DNA from: Gemmatimonadota bacterium
GTDB taxonomy: Bacteria > Gemmatimonadota > Gemmatimonadetes > Longimicrobiales > Gaopeijiaceae
Reading direction: 5' to 3'
Assembly (NCBI GenBank): GCA_003567615.1
Contig: PWZC01000456.1
Coordinates: 1-6,528, forward strand
Length of the DNA stretch: 6,528 nt
Shown here: piece after piece, positions 4,980 to 6,528 of the stretch
Layout: every line of letters starts with the position of its first letter
How positions within the stretch are numbered: the stretch's first letter is position 1
Position numbers and translations under genes: made by a program
Notes under the pieces: generated by a model
The model's input: only the letters and a program-made list of their open reading frames with translations
The model's database searches: none
What the model was told of the DNA's origin: nothing

Positions 4980-5058
4980 GGTGCTCACGGGGCGGGGGTG
5001 GGGGTGGTGCTCACGGGGCGGGGGTGGTGCTCACGGGGCGAGGGTGGTGCTCACGGGG
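4980..5058. repeat. 20-bp G-rich tandem array over the kinase/TPR gene stop
   Basis: The unit GGTGCTCACGGGGCGGGGGT starts at 4980, 5006, 5026 and 5046. The first copy has an extra GGGGGT (26 bp), the third has one A for G, and the last is cut to 13 bp. On the minus strand every copy contains CCG-TGA, at 5053, 5033, 5013 and 4987; the first of these is the stop codon of the TPR/kinase gene and the set covers all three frames. The 41 bp between this array and the 19-bp array (4939-4979) hold a GC palindrome (CGGCGCCG) but no clear terminator. Confidence 0.93.
4989..5018 (+). other. G-rich quadruplex-prone run inside the 20-bp array
   Basis: Runs GGGG (4989-4992), GGGGG (4994-4998) and GGGGG (5000-5004) are split by single bases, and a fourth run GGGG (5015-5018) follows after 10 bases. 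The last loop exceeds the usual 7-nt limit, so this is weaker than the 622-644 motif. It is on the sense strand of the upstream AAA ATPase gene. Confidence 0.5.
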
Positions 5059-6528
5059 TCACAGCGAACCCCGCCCGTTCCAGCTCCGCTTCGGCTTCCC
5101 TCACGAAGCCGTGGTCGCCGCCATACCCCTCCCGCAGTCGTGGTAGCGCCTCGCCCAGCACCGCCAAGGCCTCCTCCCCGCGGCCCGCCGCCAGGAGGGC
5201 GCGTCCCAGGAATCCCTGAACCTGGGCAATGAAGCGTTGGCCGGGGGGAAGGGCCACCGAGGCCACCTCGTAGGCCTCGGTGAGCACCGGGACCGCCGCG
5301 CCCGCACGGCCGTTGCGGAAGAGGAAGAGCCCGTATTCATTCAGCGCCCGCGCCAGATACGGGTCGTCGGTGGCGAGGGTCTCCCGGGAGATTTCCACGG
5401 CTTGTCGATGGAGGCTGTCGGCTTCGGCGGCCCGCCCCCCCTGCCGGTCGATGGTGGCCGCCAGGTCCGAGAGGTGGTAGGCGACATCCGGGTGACCTTC
5501 CCCCAACGAGGCCACGAAGATGTCCATGGCCTGACGCATGTGGCCCTCCGCCGTCCCATGGTCGCCGAGGCGGACGGCCAGAAGGGCCCGATCGGCGAGC
5601 TTTTCCGCCACCCTCAGGGAGCCTTCGCCGTATCGGGATACGGCCCGGGCATGCGCTTCTTCCATGATCTCCCCGGCTTCATCCAGGCGACCCAGCCGGA
5701 CGAGGTACACACTCAGATTCGAGAGGAAGACGTCCTCGTTGGATCGCTCCTCCTCAGGGAGGGATCGACTGATCTCGAGGGCCTCGCGCAGCCGTGCCGC
5801 GCCAGCCTCATACCCCTCCAGGAAGGTGAGGATGGCGGCCTGGTTCGCCAGGACCGTGGCCACCGTCTCAGTGCGGGGACCGTCGACTCGACGATAGACG
5901 GCAAGCGCGGAATCGAAGAGGGCGTTGGCCTCGTCGAAGCGCCCCAGGGTCTCGGCCACCTTCCCCAGATTATTCAGGCTTGTCCCCTCGCGGCGGGTGC
6001 CAGGCGAACGGTCACCCCGGGCCAGCTCCAGCGCTTCTCCATGAGCCTGCTGGGCTTCGTCCAGGTGACCCAGATTCCAGTAGAGAACGCCCGCCAGATC
6101 CAGCGAGGACCAGAGCGGTCCGGGGTCACTGGAGCGACGGCGCAGCTCCACCGCCTCTTCCACCAGCGGGATGGCCGGTTGGGGCAGTCCCATGGCCTGA
6201 TAGGCCTGCCCCATGACGTGGAGCATCCGGGCTCGGGTGAGCGGGTCATCCCCAAGCTCCCCGCGGATCCCCTCGGACCCCCGATCCAACAGGTCCCTCG
6301 CGGTGGCGGGAGGCCCGGGGTGGACATCGGGATTGGCCCGCTCGAAGAGTCCGGCCAGGAAATCGGCCGTGGCCACCGCCTGACGGGCCTCGGTCTGGGC
6401 TCGATCCCGCTCCTGGCCCAATTCCCAGGTGTAGAAGGCTACAGTGGCCAGGAAGAGGGCCAGGACAAGGACTCCCGCCCCCACCTCCCTGGCGTTTCTG
6501 CGCAGGAACTTCCCGGTCCGATACCCGA
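5051..6528 (-). CDS. Ser/Thr protein kinase, membrane anchor and TPR tail (5' partial)
   Basis: The frame is open to the right edge; GTG 6484 is internal to a longer gene. The first visible residues, GYRTGKFLRRNARE, are followed by a membrane segment (VGAGVLVLALFLATVAFYTW) and QERDRAQTEARQAVATADFLAGLFERANPDVHPG. This is the standard junction after the kinase domain in eukaryotic-type bacterial kinases with a TPR tail. TARDLLDRGSEGIRGEL then leads into about nine 34-residue TPR-like helical pairs (starting near residues 85, 125, 168, 208, 252, 293, 335, 377 and 420, counted from GTG 6484), with the usual G/Y, A and DEA positions (LGHLDEA, LGRFDEA, LGRLDEA). The kinase should be cytosolic with the TPRs across the membrane, probably for protein contacts (family knowledge; targets unknown). 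The catalytic domain lies outside the window. The final Pro codon and TGA lie in the last copy of the 20-bp array. Confidence 0.92.
   Translation of the reverse strand, partial: GYRTGKFLRRNAREVGAGVLVLALFLATVAFYTWELGQERDRAQTEARQAVATADFLAGLFERANPDVHPGPPATARDLLDRGSEGIRGELGDDPLTRARMLHVMGQAYQAMGLPQPAIPLVEEAVELRRRSSDPGPLWSSLDLAGVLYWNLGHLDEAQQAHGEALELARGDRSPGTRREGTSLNNLGKVAETLGRFDEANALFDSALAVYRRVDGPRTETVATVLANQAAILTFLEGYEAGAARLREALEISRSLPEEERSNEDVFLSNLSVYLVRLGRLDEAGEIMEEAHARAVSRYGEGSLRVAEKLADRALLAVRLGDHGTAEGHMRQAMDIFVASLGEGHPDVAYHLSDLAATIDRQGGRAAEADSLHRQAVEISRETLATDDPYLARALNEYGLFLFRNGRAGAAVPVLTEAYEVASVALPPGQRFIAQVQGFLGRALLAAGRGEEALAVLGEALPRLREGYGGDHGFVREAEAELERAGFAVTP

Noticed and set aside
3341..5058. 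A multi-gene defence or signalling island joining lipoprotein, ATPase and kinase
   Set aside because: The genes are on alternating strands with separate promoters and share no known system; co-location alone is not enough.

Overview
The window is GC-rich (roughly 65%), with a stand-alone DUF559/AbiEi-type protein, a YhfK-like reductase, a DUF2784 membrane protein, an AAA_28 ATPase and the TPR half of a eukaryotic-type Ser/Thr kinase. The kinase–TPR tail and the GC content suggest a soil or aquatic bacterium of the Gemmatimonadota/Acidobacteriota type. This is inference; no taxonomic marker gene is present. There are no rRNA or tRNA genes, transposases, integrases, phage genes or cas genes.

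Layout: (1) 1-647 (+), the C-terminal part of a luciferase-like flavin monooxygenase. (2) 640-938, a convergent gap with a degenerate 61-bp-period tandem repeat and a G-quadruplex motif on each side. (3) 939-1913 (-), a winged-helix plus DUF559 nuclease-fold protein. (4) 1914-2252, no recognisable gene, one doubtful 46-codon ORF. (5) 2253-2891 (-), YhfK-like atypical short-chain dehydrogenase, divergent from (6) 2967-3344 (+), a DUF2784 membrane protein; the 75-bp gap holds a 6-4-6 inverted repeat. (7) 3341-4033 (-), a lipoprotein with a beta-sandwich-like domain whose stop overlaps that of DUF2784 on a shared CTAG. (8) 4034-4229, a divergent promoter region with paired 13-bp palindromes and a structured leader. 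(9) 4230-4883 (+), an AAA_28 P-loop ATPase. (10) 4863-5058, a second convergent gap almost filled by two tandem arrays (19/38 bp and 20 bp). (11) 5051-6528 (-), membrane anchor and TPR tail of a Ser/Thr kinase whose catalytic domain lies beyond the right edge.

The genes do not form one pathway; strands alternate and no operon is evident. The most notable thing is in the non-coding parts. Three unrelated tandem arrays (periods 61, 19 and 20 bp, none a multiple of 3) each overlap the stop codon of a neighbouring gene, and each carries stop codons in all three frames of that gene's strand. Both convergent gaps also carry G-quadruplex motifs. By contrast, a short repeat that lies inside coding sequence (at the lipoprotein start) has an 18-bp unit, which keeps frame. 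I see no convincing evidence of a new multi-gene system; the array/stop-codon pattern is the best lead.
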